Positions 8,180 through 16,360 of a DNA stretch of 64,000 nt are shown here, one piece after another. This DNA is from Sphingomonas glaciei (GTDB lineage: Bacteria; Pseudomonadota; Alphaproteobacteria; Sphingomonadales; Sphingomonadaceae): positions 2,699,001-2,763,000 of the forward strand of contig NZ_CP097253.1 in the NCBI RefSeq assembly GCF_023380025.1. The letters are read 5' to 3'. The notes beneath the pieces are model-generated. The model ran no database searches and was not told the origin of the DNA. It saw only the letters and a list, made by a program, of their open reading frames with translations. Each line of letters opens with the position of its first letter. The stretch's first letter is position 1. A program made the translations under genes and the position numbers.

Positions 8180-8665
8180 CTACTCGATGACCACCATCGG
8201 CTGGTCGAACTCGACCGGCTGGGCATTGGCGACGAGCAATTGCGTGACCTTGCCGGCGCGCGGGGCGACGATCGGGTTCATCACCTTCATCGCCTCGACG
8301 ATCAGCAGGGTGTCGCCCTGCTTCACCGTGTCGCCGATCCCGACAAAGGCCGGGGCGCCGGGTTCGGCGGACAGGTAGCAGGTGCCGACCATCGGCGAGC
8401 GGACCAGTTCGCCGGCCTGCTCCATCGGGGCGGCCGGGGTGTCGGTAGCAGCGGCGCCGGCCGGTGCAGCGGAGGTCGCGGCGGCCTGCGGCGCAGCGAC
8501 GATATGCTGGACCGGGGCGGCGGCGACGGTCAGCTCGCGCTTGACCCGGATCTTGCGATCGCCGTCCTCGACTTCGATCTCGGACAATTCGTTGGCGCTC
8601 AGCAGTTCGGCGAGTTCGCGAACCAGACCGGCATCGATGCGCATCTGTTTATGCTCGTCAGACAT
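8180..8665 (-). CDS. accB: Acetyl-CoA carboxylase, biotin carboxyl carrier protein
   Basis: A 161-residue carrier protein. The N-terminal domain (about 1-45) is followed by an Ala/Pro-rich mobile linker (about 46-85) and a biotinyl domain. The biotinylated Lys is K127 in VEAMKVMNPI. It carries carboxybiotin between AccC and the carboxyltransferase, whose genes are not in the window. ATG 8665 is chosen because a conserved helix starts right after it; the upstream in-frame sequence is not conserved in character. Confidence 0.95.
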   Translation of the reverse strand: MSDEHKQMRIDAGLVRELAELLSANELSEIEVEDGDRKIRVKRELTVAAAPVQHIVAAPQAAATSAAPAGAAATDTPAAPMEQAGELVRSPMVGTCYLSAEPGAPAFVGIGDTVKQGDTLLIVEAMKVMNPIVAPRAGKVTQLLVANAQPVEFDQPMVVIE

Positions 8666-8700
8666 GAGAAAGTTCCTGTAATCTGTCGCCGCGCGCTCTG

Positions 8701-9132
8701 TCAGAGCCGGGCGGCGGCGTCCAGTGCCAGCGTGTAGGAGCGGGCGCCGAAGCCGCTGATCGAGCCAACGCACACGGCCGCGATCAGGCTGCGATGGCGG
8801 AAGCGTTCGCGGGCATGAGGGTTGCTGAGATGGACCTCAATGACGGGCATCGGGATGGCCGCAACCGCGTCGCGCAGGGCAACCGACGTGTGGGTCAGGC
8901 CGCCAGCGTTGAGGATCACCGCGTGCACTCCGCTGTCCGCCGCTTCGTGCAGCCAGTCAATCAGGTGACCTTCGTGGTTCGACTGGCGGACATCGACCTG
9001 GAGGCCGAGCGCGGCGGCTTGCTCGAGAAGCCTGGCCGCGATGTCGTCGAGCGTGTCGAAGCCGTAGACTGCGGGCTCGCGGGTGCCGAGGCGGTTGAGG
9101 TTGGGGCCGTTCAGGACGAGGATGGTGCGCAT
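8701..9132 (-). CDS. aroQ: 3-dehydroquinate dehydratase, type II
   Basis: A 143-residue type II dehydroquinase of the shikimate pathway, forming dodecamers in the cytoplasm. Conserved elements are [20 protein letters not shown] (catalytic Arg/Tyr loop), [30 protein letters not shown] and [15 protein letters not shown] with the catalytic His. ATG 9132 gives family-typical length; ATG 9153 would add MADEAAA. It heads the accB-accC-aat run and is divergent from thiS across 38 bases, leaving little room for control sequences. Confidence 0.95.
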   Translation of the reverse strand: MRTILVLNGPNLNRLGTREPAVYGFDTLDDIAARLLEQAAALGLQVDVRQSNHEGHLIDWLHEAADSGVHAVILNAGGLTHTSVALRDAVAAIPMPVIEVHLSNPHARERFRHRSLIAAVCVGSISGFGARSYTLALDAAARL

Positions 9133-9170
9133 TGCCGCCGCTTCATCCGCCACCTAGATGCCAAGGTCAA

Positions 9171-9389
9171 ATGAGCGAAACCGAAACCCACAGCGTCACG
9201 GTCAACGGCGAGCATCGCCGGGTAGCCTCTGGAACCACCATCGCCGGCCTGGTCGGCGAACTCGGGCTCGACCCCGCGCGCGTCGCGGTCGAGCGCAATC
9301 TTGCGATCGTGCCGCGCTCAACCCTGGCGCAAATGCTGGTCGAGGATGGCGACGATTACGAGATCGTCCATTTCGTCGGCGGCGGCTGA
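9171..9389 (+). CDS. thiS: Sulfur carrier protein ThiS
   Basis: A 72-residue ubiquitin-fold sulfur carrier for the thiazole moiety of thiamine. It ends FVGGG, the C-terminal Gly-Gly that is adenylated and thiocarboxylated. The core shows VTVNGEHRRV, a helix TIAGLVGELGL, AVERNLAIVPRS and EDGDDYEIVHFVGGG. The start ATG 9171 follows the divergent aroQ closely. thiG lies 88 bases downstream, across a REP-like palindrome. No TPP riboswitch fits into the 38-base upstream gap. Confidence 0.93.
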   Translation: MSETETHSVTVNGEHRRVASGTTIAGLVGELGLDPARVAVERNLAIVPRSTLAQMLVEDGDDYEIVHFVGGG

Positions 9390-9393
9390 ACCC

Positions 9394-9476
9394 TTTCCTC
9401 CTGCGAACGCAGGAGCCCATTGTTCTTAGCGGACGAAGGCAGACGGCACTGGGTCCCTGCTTTCGCAGGAAAAAAG
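9394..9476. repeat. REP-like palindromic element, copy 1
   Basis: Between thiS and thiG lie two inverted copies of a short motif. The left copy reads TCCTGCGAACGCAGGAGCCC (from about 9398) and the right copy reads CACTGGGTCCCTGCTTTCGC, ending CAGGAAA. Each is itself a small palindrome (CCTGC...GCAGG), and together they can form a larger cruciform. A related element lies between rplO and secY (about 45500-45580). The arrangement resembles REP/REPIN sequences mobilised by RAYT transposases; no RAYT gene is in the window. Confidence 0.7.
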
Positions 9477-9477
9477 C

Positions 9478-10254
9478 ATGATGACTGAAGACACATGGAC
9501 CGTCGCCGGGCGCACCTTCTCCTCGCGGCTGATCGTCGGCACCGGCAAGTATAAGAGCCTCGAGCAGAATGCCGCGGCGGTGGCGGCGAGCGGGGCGGAA
9601 ATCGTCACCGTGGCGGTGCGGCGGGTCAACTTGACCGATCCCAATGCGCCCAAGTTGACTGACTTCATCGACCCCAAGGTCACCACCTACCTGCCGAACA
9701 CCGCCGGCTGCTTCACCGCGGAGGAGGCGATCCGCACCCTGCGCCTGGCGCGTGAGGCAGGGGGGTGGAAGCTGGTCAAGCTGGAGGTGCTGGCGGAAGC
9801 CAAGACGCTCTACCCCGACATGATCGAGACCGTCCGCGCTACCGAACTTCTCACCAAGGAAGGGTTCGAGGTGATGGTCTATTGCACTGACGATCCGATC
9901 ATGGCCCGCCGCTGCGAGGAAGCCGGGGCGGTGGCGATCATGCCGCTGGGCGCGCCGATCGGATCGGGTCTGGGGGTGCAAAACCCGGTCACCATCCGCC
10001 TGATCGTCGAGGGCGCCAAGGTCCCGGTGCTGGTCGACGCCGGGGTCGGCACCGCCAGCGACGCGGCGTTCGCGATGGAGCTGGGCTGCGACGGGGTGCT
10101 GATGAACACCGCCATCGCCGAGGCCAAGGACCCGATCCTGATGGCCCGCGCGATGAAGGCGGCGGTGGAGAGCGGCCGCCTCGCCTATCGCGCCGGACGG
10201 ATGGGCAAGCGGATGTACGCCGATCCGTCGAGTCCGCTGGCCGGGCTGATCTGA
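9478..10254 (+). CDS. thiG: Thiazole synthase
   Basis: A 258-residue ThiG TIM barrel that condenses dehydroglycine, deoxyxylulose phosphate and ThiS-thiocarboxylate into the thiamine thiazole. Features are [42 protein letters not shown] with the Schiff-base Lys, [12 protein letters not shown] (phosphate loop), [14 protein letters not shown] and the end [10 protein letters not shown]. It pairs with ThiS directly upstream. thiO, thiE and other pathway genes are not nearby. Confidence 0.96.
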   Translation: MMTEDTWTVAGRTFSSRLIVGTGKYKSLEQNAAAVAASGAEIVTVAVRRVNLTDPNAPKLTDFIDPKVTTYLPNTAGCFTAEEAIRTLRLAREAGGWKLVKLEVLAEAKTLYPDMIETVRATELLTKEGFEVMVYCTDDPIMARRCEEAGAVAIMPLGAPIGSGLGVQNPVTIRLIVEGAKVPVLVDAGVGTASDAAFAMELGCDGVLMNTAIAEAKDPILMARAMKAAVESGRLAYRAGRMGKRMYADPSSPLAGLI

Positions 10255-10263
10255 AACCGGCGC

Positions 10264-11526
10264 TCAGCTCAGCGGCTGGTCGATGCTGGGCGGCGGGGTG
10301 GTGAACCACCTGGGGCCGCCTGGCGTCATGTGAAAGCAATCTTCCAGCCGCACGCCGAAGCGCCCGGGAAGGTAGAGGCCGGGCTCGTTCGAGAAGCACA
10401 TGCCGGGGGCGAGCCTCGTGGTTTCGCCGCGGACGAGGTTGACCGGTTCGTGGCCTTCCATGCCGATGCCGTGGCCGGTGCGGTGCGACAGGCCGGGGAG
10501 CTTGTAGTCGGGGCCGTAGCCCCAGCTTGCGTACGCCGTGCGAACCGCGTCATCGACGCTTCCGGCCGACGCTCCGATCCGTGCTGCGGCGAGCGCGATC
10601 TGCTGGCCGCGGTGGACCTGTTCCCACACCTTGCGCTGCTCGGCGTTCGGCTTGCCGTCGAAGACGAAGGTGCGGCTGATGTCGGACTGATAGCCGTGAA
10701 CGCTGCAGCCGCCATCGATCAGAACGAGGTCGCCGGGGGCGAGGGTGTGCTGCTTCTTGGAGCCGTGGGGCAGGGCCGAGGCTTCGTTGATAAGAACGAG
10801 GTTGCCGTCGGCATCACCGCCCAGCGCCTTGGAGGCCGCAACGATGGCGGCGCTGATGTCGCCGCCGGTCATGCCCGGCTTGAGGTTGGCATGAGCCGTG
10901 CGGAAGGCGGCGATGGTGATGTCGCTGGCGGCCTGCATCAGCGCGAGTTCGGCCGGGGACTTGATCATCCGCTGGGCGCGGACGACGGCATTGGCACTGA
11001 CGATTCGGGTGGCGGGCAGTTGCGCCGCGAGACGATCGCCGAGGAAGAAGCGGTTGGTTTCCTCAAAGGCGACGGGCTGGCCGGCGACCTTCCGTTCGCG
11101 GAGGAAGTCGGCGACGAGCTTTAGCGGTTCCTCGTCCTCCTGCCAGGTGCGTATCTCGGCTGGCACTTCGAGCTGTTCGGCGATGCTCGGCTGTTCGAAG
11201 AAGGGGGTGACGATGATCGGGTCGCCCTCGGCCGGAATCACGACGCCGGTCAGCCGCTCGCTGCGCCACCACTGGATGCCGGTATAATAGTCGAGGCTCG
11301 CCCCGGACTCGACCAGCATGGCACCGAGGCGATTGGCGCGAAGCAGCTGCTGCGCACGGCGAAGACGAGCGATCCGCTCCGCCGCGCTGATGGGCGGTGG
11401 CAGGGGACGCCGGACCACCTGTTCGGCAACCGTGGCGGCAAGCCCTCGGGCAGGAATCGCGAGCGCCGCGCTCAGCGCGCCCGCGCCGCCCAAGAACGAT
11501 CGGCGATGAATGGCTGCATTGGTCAC
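10264..11526 (-). CDS. Tat-exported M24 family metallopeptidase (Xaa-Pro peptidase type)
   Basis: A 420-residue peptidase with a twin-arginine signal (HRRSFLGGAGALSAALAIPA) and, after a creatinase-like N-terminal domain, an M24 pita-bread domain. Metal ligands are visible: Asp residues in LIDGGCSVHGYQSDISRTF, His in RTGHGIGMEGHEP, Glu in CFSNEPGLYLP and Glu in GVRLEDCFHM. It should cleave Xaa-Pro dipeptides or oligopeptides in the periplasm. GTG 11526 is chosen: AAGGAG lies eight bases upstream and the Tat motif follows. It is the last gene of a three-gene minus-strand run, 19 bases after another M24 gene. Confidence 0.88.
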   Translation of the reverse strand: MTNAAIHRRSFLGGAGALSAALAIPARGLAATVAEQVVRRPLPPPISAAERIARLRRAQQLLRANRLGAMLVESGASLDYYTGIQWWRSERLTGVVIPAEGDPIIVTPFFEQPSIAEQLEVPAEIRTWQEDEEPLKLVADFLRERKVAGQPVAFEETNRFFLGDRLAAQLPATRIVSANAVVRAQRMIKSPAELALMQAASDITIAAFRTAHANLKPGMTGGDISAAIVAASKALGGDADGNLVLINEASALPHGSKKQHTLAPGDLVLIDGGCSVHGYQSDISRTFVFDGKPNAEQRKVWEQVHRGQQIALAAARIGASAGSVDDAVRTAYASWGYGPDYKLPGLSHRTGHGIGMEGHEPVNLVRGETTRLAPGMCFSNEPGLYLPGRFGVRLEDCFHMTPGGPRWFTTPPPSIDQPLS

Positions 11527-11545
11527 AAGCGTCACTCCTTGCTGC

Positions 11546-12871
11546 TCACTGCCGCGCTCCAACGAGATGGAAGCGGGTCTGCCGCCCGTCCAGGTAGCGT
11601 ATCGTCCGGCCGTCGAAGAAGGCGTTCTCCTCCTGTCGGAAATCGATCTCCTGCCCGTTCCATTCGGGCACATTGGCCTTGGCGTTGAGCTCGATCGACC
11701 AGGCGGTGTTGGGGCGGAGGGGACGCTCGCCGCGGGGGTCGGGGTTCTGATTGTCCCAGAAGCCGATGCTGCTGCCCGCGCCGTGGCCGTGGAAGCCGAT
11801 CGGGTGGGAGTAGATGGACGGGGTGAGGCCCGCGGCGATGGCCTTGGCGCGGGCGGCGGCGAGGATCTGGTTGCCGGTGAGGCCGGTGCGGAAGCTGCCC
11901 GTCAGCGCGTCCTGCACGCGGTTGGCGGCGGCGAGGCCGTCGCGCAGGCCCCTGGGCGCGTCGCGCTCCCCGGGCTTCAGCACGTAGCCGAGCTGTTGCA
12001 CGTCGCTGTTGAGGCCGAGGTAGGTGATGCCGAAGTCGGTCCACAGCATGTCGCCGGGGCGGATGACCTCGTCGTTCTGGAGCGCGGCGGGCTGCCCGGC
12101 GCGGAAGATCGATAGCGAGGGGTGGAACCACACCTGCATACCGAGGCTGCTGACTTTTTCGCGCATCCACCAGCGGACGTCGTTGGCGGTGGTCTTGCCG
12201 GGCGTGATGACCTTGGCGCTGAGCGCTTCGGCGATGATCGCGTGGGTGATGTGGAGGAGCTGCGGATAGACCTGCATCTCCTGCGCGGTGCGGGTCTCCA
12301 TCCAGCCGACCGCCAGTTCGTCGGTCCGGACGAGGCGGCTGCGGTAGGGGGCGGGGAGGGCGGCGAGGAGGCCTTCATATTGGCTCAGCGTCAGGCCGTC
12401 GGCGAACTGGCTGAGGGCCGAGCTGTTGATGGCGATGCGCTTGGGGTTGCGGGCAGCGACCAGCTGGCCGAGCGCTTTCCACTGGTCGGGCTCGGCCTCC
12501 GGGTTCCAGGCGGGCTGGAACAGGCCGGCGAGGCCGTAGCGGCTGACGGTCAGGCGCTCGATCGGCTTGCCGGCGCCGGGGTCGAAGAAGACCAGGATCG
12601 TGCGGCGCCGGGCGTGCATGTTCTCGGCGTCGAGCATGGTCATGACGACCGGATCCTCGACATATTCGCGGGCGATCAGCACCCACATGTCGATCTTCTG
12701 CTCGCGCATCAGGGCGGGGACGATCGTGTCGAGGCGGTCGGCGAGGAGCTTGTCCTCGAGCGTGGCACGTTCGCGCAGGGAGAGGACGCTCGGGGCCGCT
12801 GTGGGTTGCGCCGCGACCGGCGCCGCGAGGCCGACCAGCAGGCAGGCGGCGAGGCCGAGATAGTTGATCAT
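11546..12871 (-). CDS. Secreted M24 family metallopeptidase
   Basis: A 441-residue protein with a Sec signal (MINYLGLAACLLVGLAAPVAAQ) and an M24 fold. The metal-binding context is divergent: LWTDFGITYLGLNSDVQQLG supplies both Asp residues but lacks the usual TR after the second. HGHGAGSSIG supplies His, WSIELNAK one Glu and DFRQEENAFF the other, so all five ligand positions seem filled. It is likely a periplasmic Xaa-Pro peptidase with altered specificity. It lies between the TPP enzyme and a second M24 gene, suggesting joint expression. Confidence 0.82.
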   Translation of the reverse strand: MINYLGLAACLLVGLAAPVAAQPTAAPSVLSLRERATLEDKLLADRLDTIVPALMREQKIDMWVLIAREYVEDPVVMTMLDAENMHARRRTILVFFDPGAGKPIERLTVSRYGLAGLFQPAWNPEAEPDQWKALGQLVAARNPKRIAINSSALSQFADGLTLSQYEGLLAALPAPYRSRLVRTDELAVGWMETRTAQEMQVYPQLLHITHAIIAEALSAKVITPGKTTANDVRWWMREKVSSLGMQVWFHPSLSIFRAGQPAALQNDEVIRPGDMLWTDFGITYLGLNSDVQQLGYVLKPGERDAPRGLRDGLAAANRVQDALTGSFRTGLTGNQILAAARAKAIAAGLTPSIYSHPIGFHGHGAGSSIGFWDNQNPDPRGERPLRPNTAWSIELNAKANVPEWNGQEIDFRQEENAFFDGRTIRYLDGRQTRFHLVGARQ

Positions 12872-12891
12872 GAATCCCCCTTGTAGCGAGA

Positions 12892-14562
12892 TCAGGTCCG
12901 CGCCTTGTCCCGCAGGGCCGAGATGGTGGTCTGGTTGGTGATTACCTCGACATCGGTCTTGAGGTGGAGGAGGCGGATGCCCTTGCGGCCGAGTGCCTCG
13001 TCGAGCGCCGGGGCGAACTCCTCGGTCCGCTCGACCGTCGCCGACCATGCGCCATAGGCCCGGCCGAGCGCGGCGAAGTCGGGGTTGGCGAGGGTGGTGG
13101 CGGACAATCGCTCGGGATAGTCGCGTTCCTGGTGCATGCGGATGGTGCCGTAGCTGCCGTTGTCGACGACGATGACGAGCAGGTCGGCGCCATATTGCGC
13201 GGCGGTGGCGAGCTCCTGCCCGTTCATCAGGAAGTCGCCGTCGCCCGCGACGCACAGCACCGAGCGGTCCTTGAAGCGCAGCGCGGCGGCGACCGCGGCG
13301 GGGAGGCCATAGCCCATGGTGCCGCTGGTCGGCGCCAGCTGGCACGGGGTCGCGGCATAGCGCCAGTAGCGGTGGACCCAGCCCGAGAAATTGCCCGCGC
13401 CGTTGCACACGATGGTGTCGGCCGGAAGCTTGTCGCGGAGAAGCGCGACGCACGGGCCGAGGTCGAGGGTCACGCCGTCGCGCGGGGCCGGCTCGCTCCA
13501 GGCGAGATAGTCGGCATGGGCTTCGCGCCCAGCACCGAACGGCAGCAGGTCGTCGTCTTCCCACGCATCGAGGTCCTGCGCGAATTCGCCCATGTCCGAG
13601 CAGATCGGCAGGTCGGCGTGATAGACCCGGCCGAGTTCGTTGGGGTCGGGGTGGACGTGGATGATGATCTGGCCGGGATGGTCGGGGGTGATCAGCGTGT
13701 AACCGTCGGTGGTCGCTTCGCCGAGCCGGGCGCCGACCACCAGCAACAGGTCAGCCTCCTTCACCCGCTGGACCAGCTTCGGATTCGGACCGTAGCCGAG
13801 GTTGCCGGCATAGACCGGGCAGTCGTTGGCGATCGCATCCTGGCGGCGGAAGGCGGCGGCGACGGGGATTCCGGTACGCGCGGCCCAGGCGCTGAAATGA
13901 TGCGCGGCGCAGGGGCTCCAGTCGGCGCCGCCGACGATCGCGACGGGCGCGGCGGCGTCCTTGAGCAGTTCGTGCAGGGTGGCGATGGCCGAAGGGTCGG
14001 GATGCTCGACCACCGGCGGCATTGCCGGGCGATCCAGCGCTTCGACCTCGTCGCGGAGCATGTCCTCGGGCAGCGCGAGAACGACGGGTCCGGGGCGGCC
14101 GGCGGTGGCGACGCGCCAGGCGCGGGCGACATATTCGGGGATCCGGCGGGCGTCGTCGATCCGCGCAGCCCATTTGGCGATCGGGCCGAAGAAGGCGGGG
14201 AAGTCGATTTCCTGGAAACCTTCGCGGTCCTTGTCGCGGCGGTCGAGGTCGCCGACGAACAGGATCATCGGGGTCGAATCCTGGAAGGCGATATGGACGC
14301 CGGGGGTGGCGTTGGTGGCGCCGGGCCCGCGGGTGACGAAGGCGATTCCGGGGCGGCCGGTCAGCTTGCCGTCGGCCTCGGCCATGTAGGACACGCCGCC
14401 TTCCTGGCGGCAGACGACCACGTCGATCTCGGGCGTGTCGTGGAGGGCGTCGAGAACGGCGAGGAAGCTTTCACCGGGCACGGTGAACAGGCGGTCGCAG
14501 CCCTGGATTCGGAGCTGGTCGACGAGAAGGCGTCCGCCGGTGCGGAGATTGGGCGCGGTCAT
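12892..14562 (-). CDS. Thiamine pyrophosphate-dependent enzyme, acetolactate synthase-like
   Basis: A 556-residue enzyme with the three-domain layout of the acetohydroxyacid synthase/benzoylformate decarboxylase family. The catalytic Glu is in CRQEGGVSYMAEADG (about residue 53), the Phe-containing loop is GPGATNATPGVHIA, and the TPP/Mg motif is AGDGDFLMNGQEL ending VVDNGSYG. It is not obviously IlvB: no small regulatory subunit gene follows, and two exported peptidases do. The substrate is uncertain; acetolactate synthase-like 2-oxoacid chemistry is likely. It lies nine bases downstream of cmk on the same strand. Confidence 0.82.
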   Translation of the reverse strand: MTAPNLRTGGRLLVDQLRIQGCDRLFTVPGESFLAVLDALHDTPEIDVVVCRQEGGVSYMAEADGKLTGRPGIAFVTRGPGATNATPGVHIAFQDSTPMILFVGDLDRRDKDREGFQEIDFPAFFGPIAKWAARIDDARRIPEYVARAWRVATAGRPGPVVLALPEDMLRDEVEALDRPAMPPVVEHPDPSAIATLHELLKDAAAPVAIVGGADWSPCAAHHFSAWAARTGIPVAAAFRRQDAIANDCPVYAGNLGYGPNPKLVQRVKEADLLLVVGARLGEATTDGYTLITPDHPGQIIIHVHPDPNELGRVYHADLPICSDMGEFAQDLDAWEDDDLLPFGAGREAHADYLAWSEPAPRDGVTLDLGPCVALLRDKLPADTIVCNGAGNFSGWVHRYWRYAATPCQLAPTSGTMGYGLPAAVAAALRFKDRSVLCVAGDGDFLMNGQELATAAQYGADLLVIVVDNGSYGTIRMHQERDYPERLSATTLANPDFAALGRAYGAWSATVERTEEFAPALDEALGRKGIRLLHLKTDVEVITNQTTISALRDKART

Positions 14563-14571
14563 GCGCCGGTC

Positions 14572-15210
14572 TTAGGTTGCGAGCCGCGTTTCCACCAGCC
14601 GGATTGCTTCGGCCAATGCCTCGTCCGGGCCCATCGCACTGGTGTCGAGCAGCAGCGCATCGTCGGCCATCACCAGCGGGGCGGCGGAGCGGCCGGAGTC
14701 GCGCTCGTCGCGGGCGCGCAGGTCGATGAGGATCTCCTCGAGGTGGACCGGGAGGCCGGCTGCGGTGAGCTCGGCGTGGCGGCGGCGAGCGCGTTCGTCG
14801 ATGCTGGCGGTGACGAACAGCTTGGCTGGGGCGTGCGGGGCTATCACCGTGCCGATGTCGCGCCCGTCGAGCACGGCGCCATCGGGGCTTCCGGCGAATT
14901 CGCGCTGGCGTTCGAGCAGGGCGGCGCGGACGGCGGGATAGGCGCTGACCCGGCTGGCGATCCCTCCGACCATCTCGCTGGTGAGTTCGGGGTCGTCCAT
15001 CAGCCCGGCGACCTCGTGCACCGCGCGCAGCGCTGCGAATTCGCTGTCGGGATCGCCGCCCCAGCGCAGCAGCGACAGGGCGACCGCGCGGTAGAGCTTG
15101 CCGGTGTCGAGGTGGGGCAGGCCGTAGTGGCGGGCGAGGCCGCGGGCGACGGTGCCCTTGCCGCTCGCCGCGGGGCCGTCGACGGCGATGACGAGGGGAG
15201 TGGTGGCCAT
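14572..15210 (-). CDS. cmk: Cytidylate kinase
   Basis: A 212-residue (d)CMP kinase. The P-loop is VDGPAASGKGTVARGL, followed by HLDTGKLYRAVAL, LDGRDIGTVIAP (CMP-binding) and the LID-region Arg pairs ASIDERARRRHAEL and ARDERDSGRSAAPL. It recycles CMP for DNA and lipid precursors. In sphingomonads cmk usually stands between aroA and rpsA; neither is present here, and the TPP enzyme follows instead. It is divergent from the TIGR02300 gene. Confidence 0.95.
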   Translation of the reverse strand: MATTPLVIAVDGPAASGKGTVARGLARHYGLPHLDTGKLYRAVALSLLRWGGDPDSEFAALRAVHEVAGLMDDPELTSEMVGGIASRVSAYPAVRAALLERQREFAGSPDGAVLDGRDIGTVIAPHAPAKLFVTASIDERARRRHAELTAAGLPVHLEEILIDLRARDERDSGRSAAPLVMADDALLLDTSAMGPDEALAEAIRLVETRLAT

Positions 15211-15312
15211 GGGCGCGGGCTTTGACAGCCACCCCCCGCTATGGCAAGGCGCGCCCCGATCAGCCGGGGCAGCAATGCCGCCGGACGTTATTCAATTGGA
15301 GATCTTCAGCCC

Positions 15313-15639
15313 ATGGTGAAGCCCGAGTGGGGCGCCAAACGCACCTGCCCCAAGTGTGCGACCCGTTTCTACGATCTCGGCAAGGACGATCCGGTGACCT
15401 GCATCGAATGCGGCAACACCTTCGTCCCTGAACCGGTGCTCAAGTCCAAGCAGCCGATGCCGTTCGAACAGGTCTCTGTCGCGGCGCCGTCGGCGGCTCC
15501 CGACTCCGATCTGGGGGCCGAGGATCTGGCCCTGCCGGACGAGGACGAGGAGCCCAGCGCCGACGACGAGGTCGATCTGTCGACCGGCGACGACGACCTG
15601 GGTGTCGAGACCAAGAACGAAGACGAGGATAACAACTGA
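15313..15639 (+). CDS. TIGR02300 family protein (zinc-ribbon, acidic tail)
   Basis: A 108-residue protein of the alphaproteobacterial TIGR02300 family. The N-terminal VKPEWGAKRTCPKCATRFYD and DPVTCIECG form a CxxC...CxxC zinc ribbon. The second half is strongly acidic (EDLALPDEDEEPSADDE and later EDEDNN) and probably disordered. Function is unknown; the family usually stands just upstream of aroA, which is absent here. ATG 15313 begins the conserved block. A strong terminator follows. Confidence 0.88.
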   Translation: MVKPEWGAKRTCPKCATRFYDLGKDDPVTCIECGNTFVPEPVLKSKQPMPFEQVSVAAPSAAPDSDLGAEDLALPDEDEEPSADDEVDLSTGDDDLGVETKNEDEDNN

Positions 15640-15670
15640 GCCGGCGACACGCCGCTTGATTGTCTACCGG

Positions 15671-15702
15671 AAAGGGCGGGGCTTCGGCTCCGCCCTTTTT
15701 CG
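15671..15702 (+). terminator. Rho-independent terminator after TIGR02300 gene
   Basis: AAAGGGCGGGGC, loop TTCG, GCTCCGCCC then TTTTT. The stem is about 12 bp with a stable UUCG tetraloop and a U-run, 32 bases after the stop codon. Confidence 0.88.
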
Positions 15703-15730
15703 TTGTGGGTGGCGCACGCGCCGGGCAAAG

Positions 15731-15759
15731 AAAAAGGCCGCCCCGAAGGACGGCCTTTT
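15731..15759 (-). terminator. Rho-independent terminator after tRNA-Ala
   Basis: On the minus strand AAAAGGCCG, a ten-base loop region with CCTTCGGGG, then CGGCCTTTTT. It lies eight bases beyond the CCA end of tRNA-Ala. A-rich flanks may make it work in both directions. Confidence 0.8.
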
Positions 15760-15766
15760 AGAATGA

Positions 15767-15842
15767 TGGTGGAGCCGTGGGGGATCGAACCCCAGACCTT
15801 CGCAATGCCATCGCGACGCTCTCCCAGCTGAGCTACGGCCCC
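15767..15842 (-). tRNA. tRNA-Ala (anticodon GGC)
   Basis: The minus strand gives acceptor GGGGCCG/CGGCTCC, D stem GCTC/GAGC, anticodon arm TCGCG-ATGGCAT-TGCGA with anticodon GGC, and T arm TGGGG-TTCGATC-CCCCA. The encoded CCA is at 15767-15769. The acceptor has one G-U pair. Confidence 0.96.
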
Positions 15843-15922
15843 GTGTGAGCGCGCCTTTAAGGGCCTTCTTTGCGCCTGCCAACCCCTTTGTTGCCCGGAT
15901 TGGCGGTGGAGCGTCTAAAATG

Positions 15923-15953
15923 AGAAAGGGCACCGGTTTCCCGATGCCCTTTC
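15923..15953 (-). terminator. Rho-independent terminator after first Flp pilin
   Basis: On the minus strand AAAGGGCATCGG, loop GAAA, CCGGTGCCCTTT, then CTCATTTT. A 12-bp stem with a GNRA loop, 28 bases after the pilin stop. Confidence 0.75.
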
Positions 15954-15980
15954 CACTCAAGCGCCCGCCAGGCGCGGCGA

Positions 15981-16151
15981 TCAGCTCGTCTTGTTGAGGT
16001 TGTCGCCGACGTTGCTGAAAGTCTTGTTGAGGTTGCCACCGATGCTTGTGAGCGCAGTAATCGCGGCGACCGCGATCAGGGCTGCGATAAGGCCATATTC
16101 GATGGCGGTGGCGCCATCCTCGCTGGCCAGCATCTTCGTGAAGAGTGTCAT
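15981..16151 (-). CDS. Flp family type IVb pilin, copy A
   Basis: A 56-residue pilin precursor: leader MTLFTKMLASEDGATAIEYG, then the hydrophobic helix GLIAALIAVAAITALTS and the end GGNLNKTFSNVGDNLNKTS. The Glu-Tyr pair after the prepilin cleavage site (AIEYGL) is diagnostic of Flp pilins, which the Tad machinery assembles into adhesive pili. It is the downstream member of a near-identical tandem pair. The cpa/tad assembly genes are not in the window. Confidence 0.92.
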   Translation of the reverse strand: MTLFTKMLASEDGATAIEYGLIAALIAVAAITALTSIGGNLNKTFSNVGDNLNKTS

Positions 16152-16292
16152 TGTCGGTTCCCCCGATAGTCCTGAACCCGGAGCTTCCCCCACAGTCGGA
16201 AGCTACGCCCTGGAACCGGTACCCTCGGCCGAAAAGGTTAGTATTTGGTGAAATTCCGCGCTTCCCGGCGGCGGAAGCCGCAGACAAGCGAA

Positions 16293-16332
16293 GGGCCCCG
16301 CCGCTGCCTCGGAGGAGGCGGCGACGGGGCCC
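16293..16332 (-). terminator. Long hairpin between the two Flp pilin genes
   Basis: On the minus strand GGGCCCCGTCGCCGCCTC, loop CTCC, GAGGCAGCGGCGGGGCCC, an 18-bp stem with two mismatched positions. It starts 28 bases after the stop of pilin copy B. Only a short TTCGCTT follows, so it may be an attenuator or an RNA 3'-end stabiliser that sets the ratio of the two pilins. Confidence 0.6.
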
Positions 16333-16360
16333 TGCTCATTCAGTCTCAATCAGACGAAGA

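Noticed and set aside
6914..8737. A 607-codon open frame on the plus strand opposite accB-accC
   Set aside because: Antisense to two well-conserved genes; the composition (Asp, Gly, Leu, Val, His, Arg) is the mirror of codon bias in GC-rich DNA, with no recognisable domain.
9133..9170. Possible TPP riboswitch before thiS
   Set aside because: Only 38 bases separate the divergent aroQ and thiS starts, too short for a THI element, and no conserved CTGAGA-type core is seen.
12964..15225. A 753-codon plus-strand frame across the TPP enzyme and cmk
   Set aside because: Runs antisense through two clear genes and has no conserved motif.
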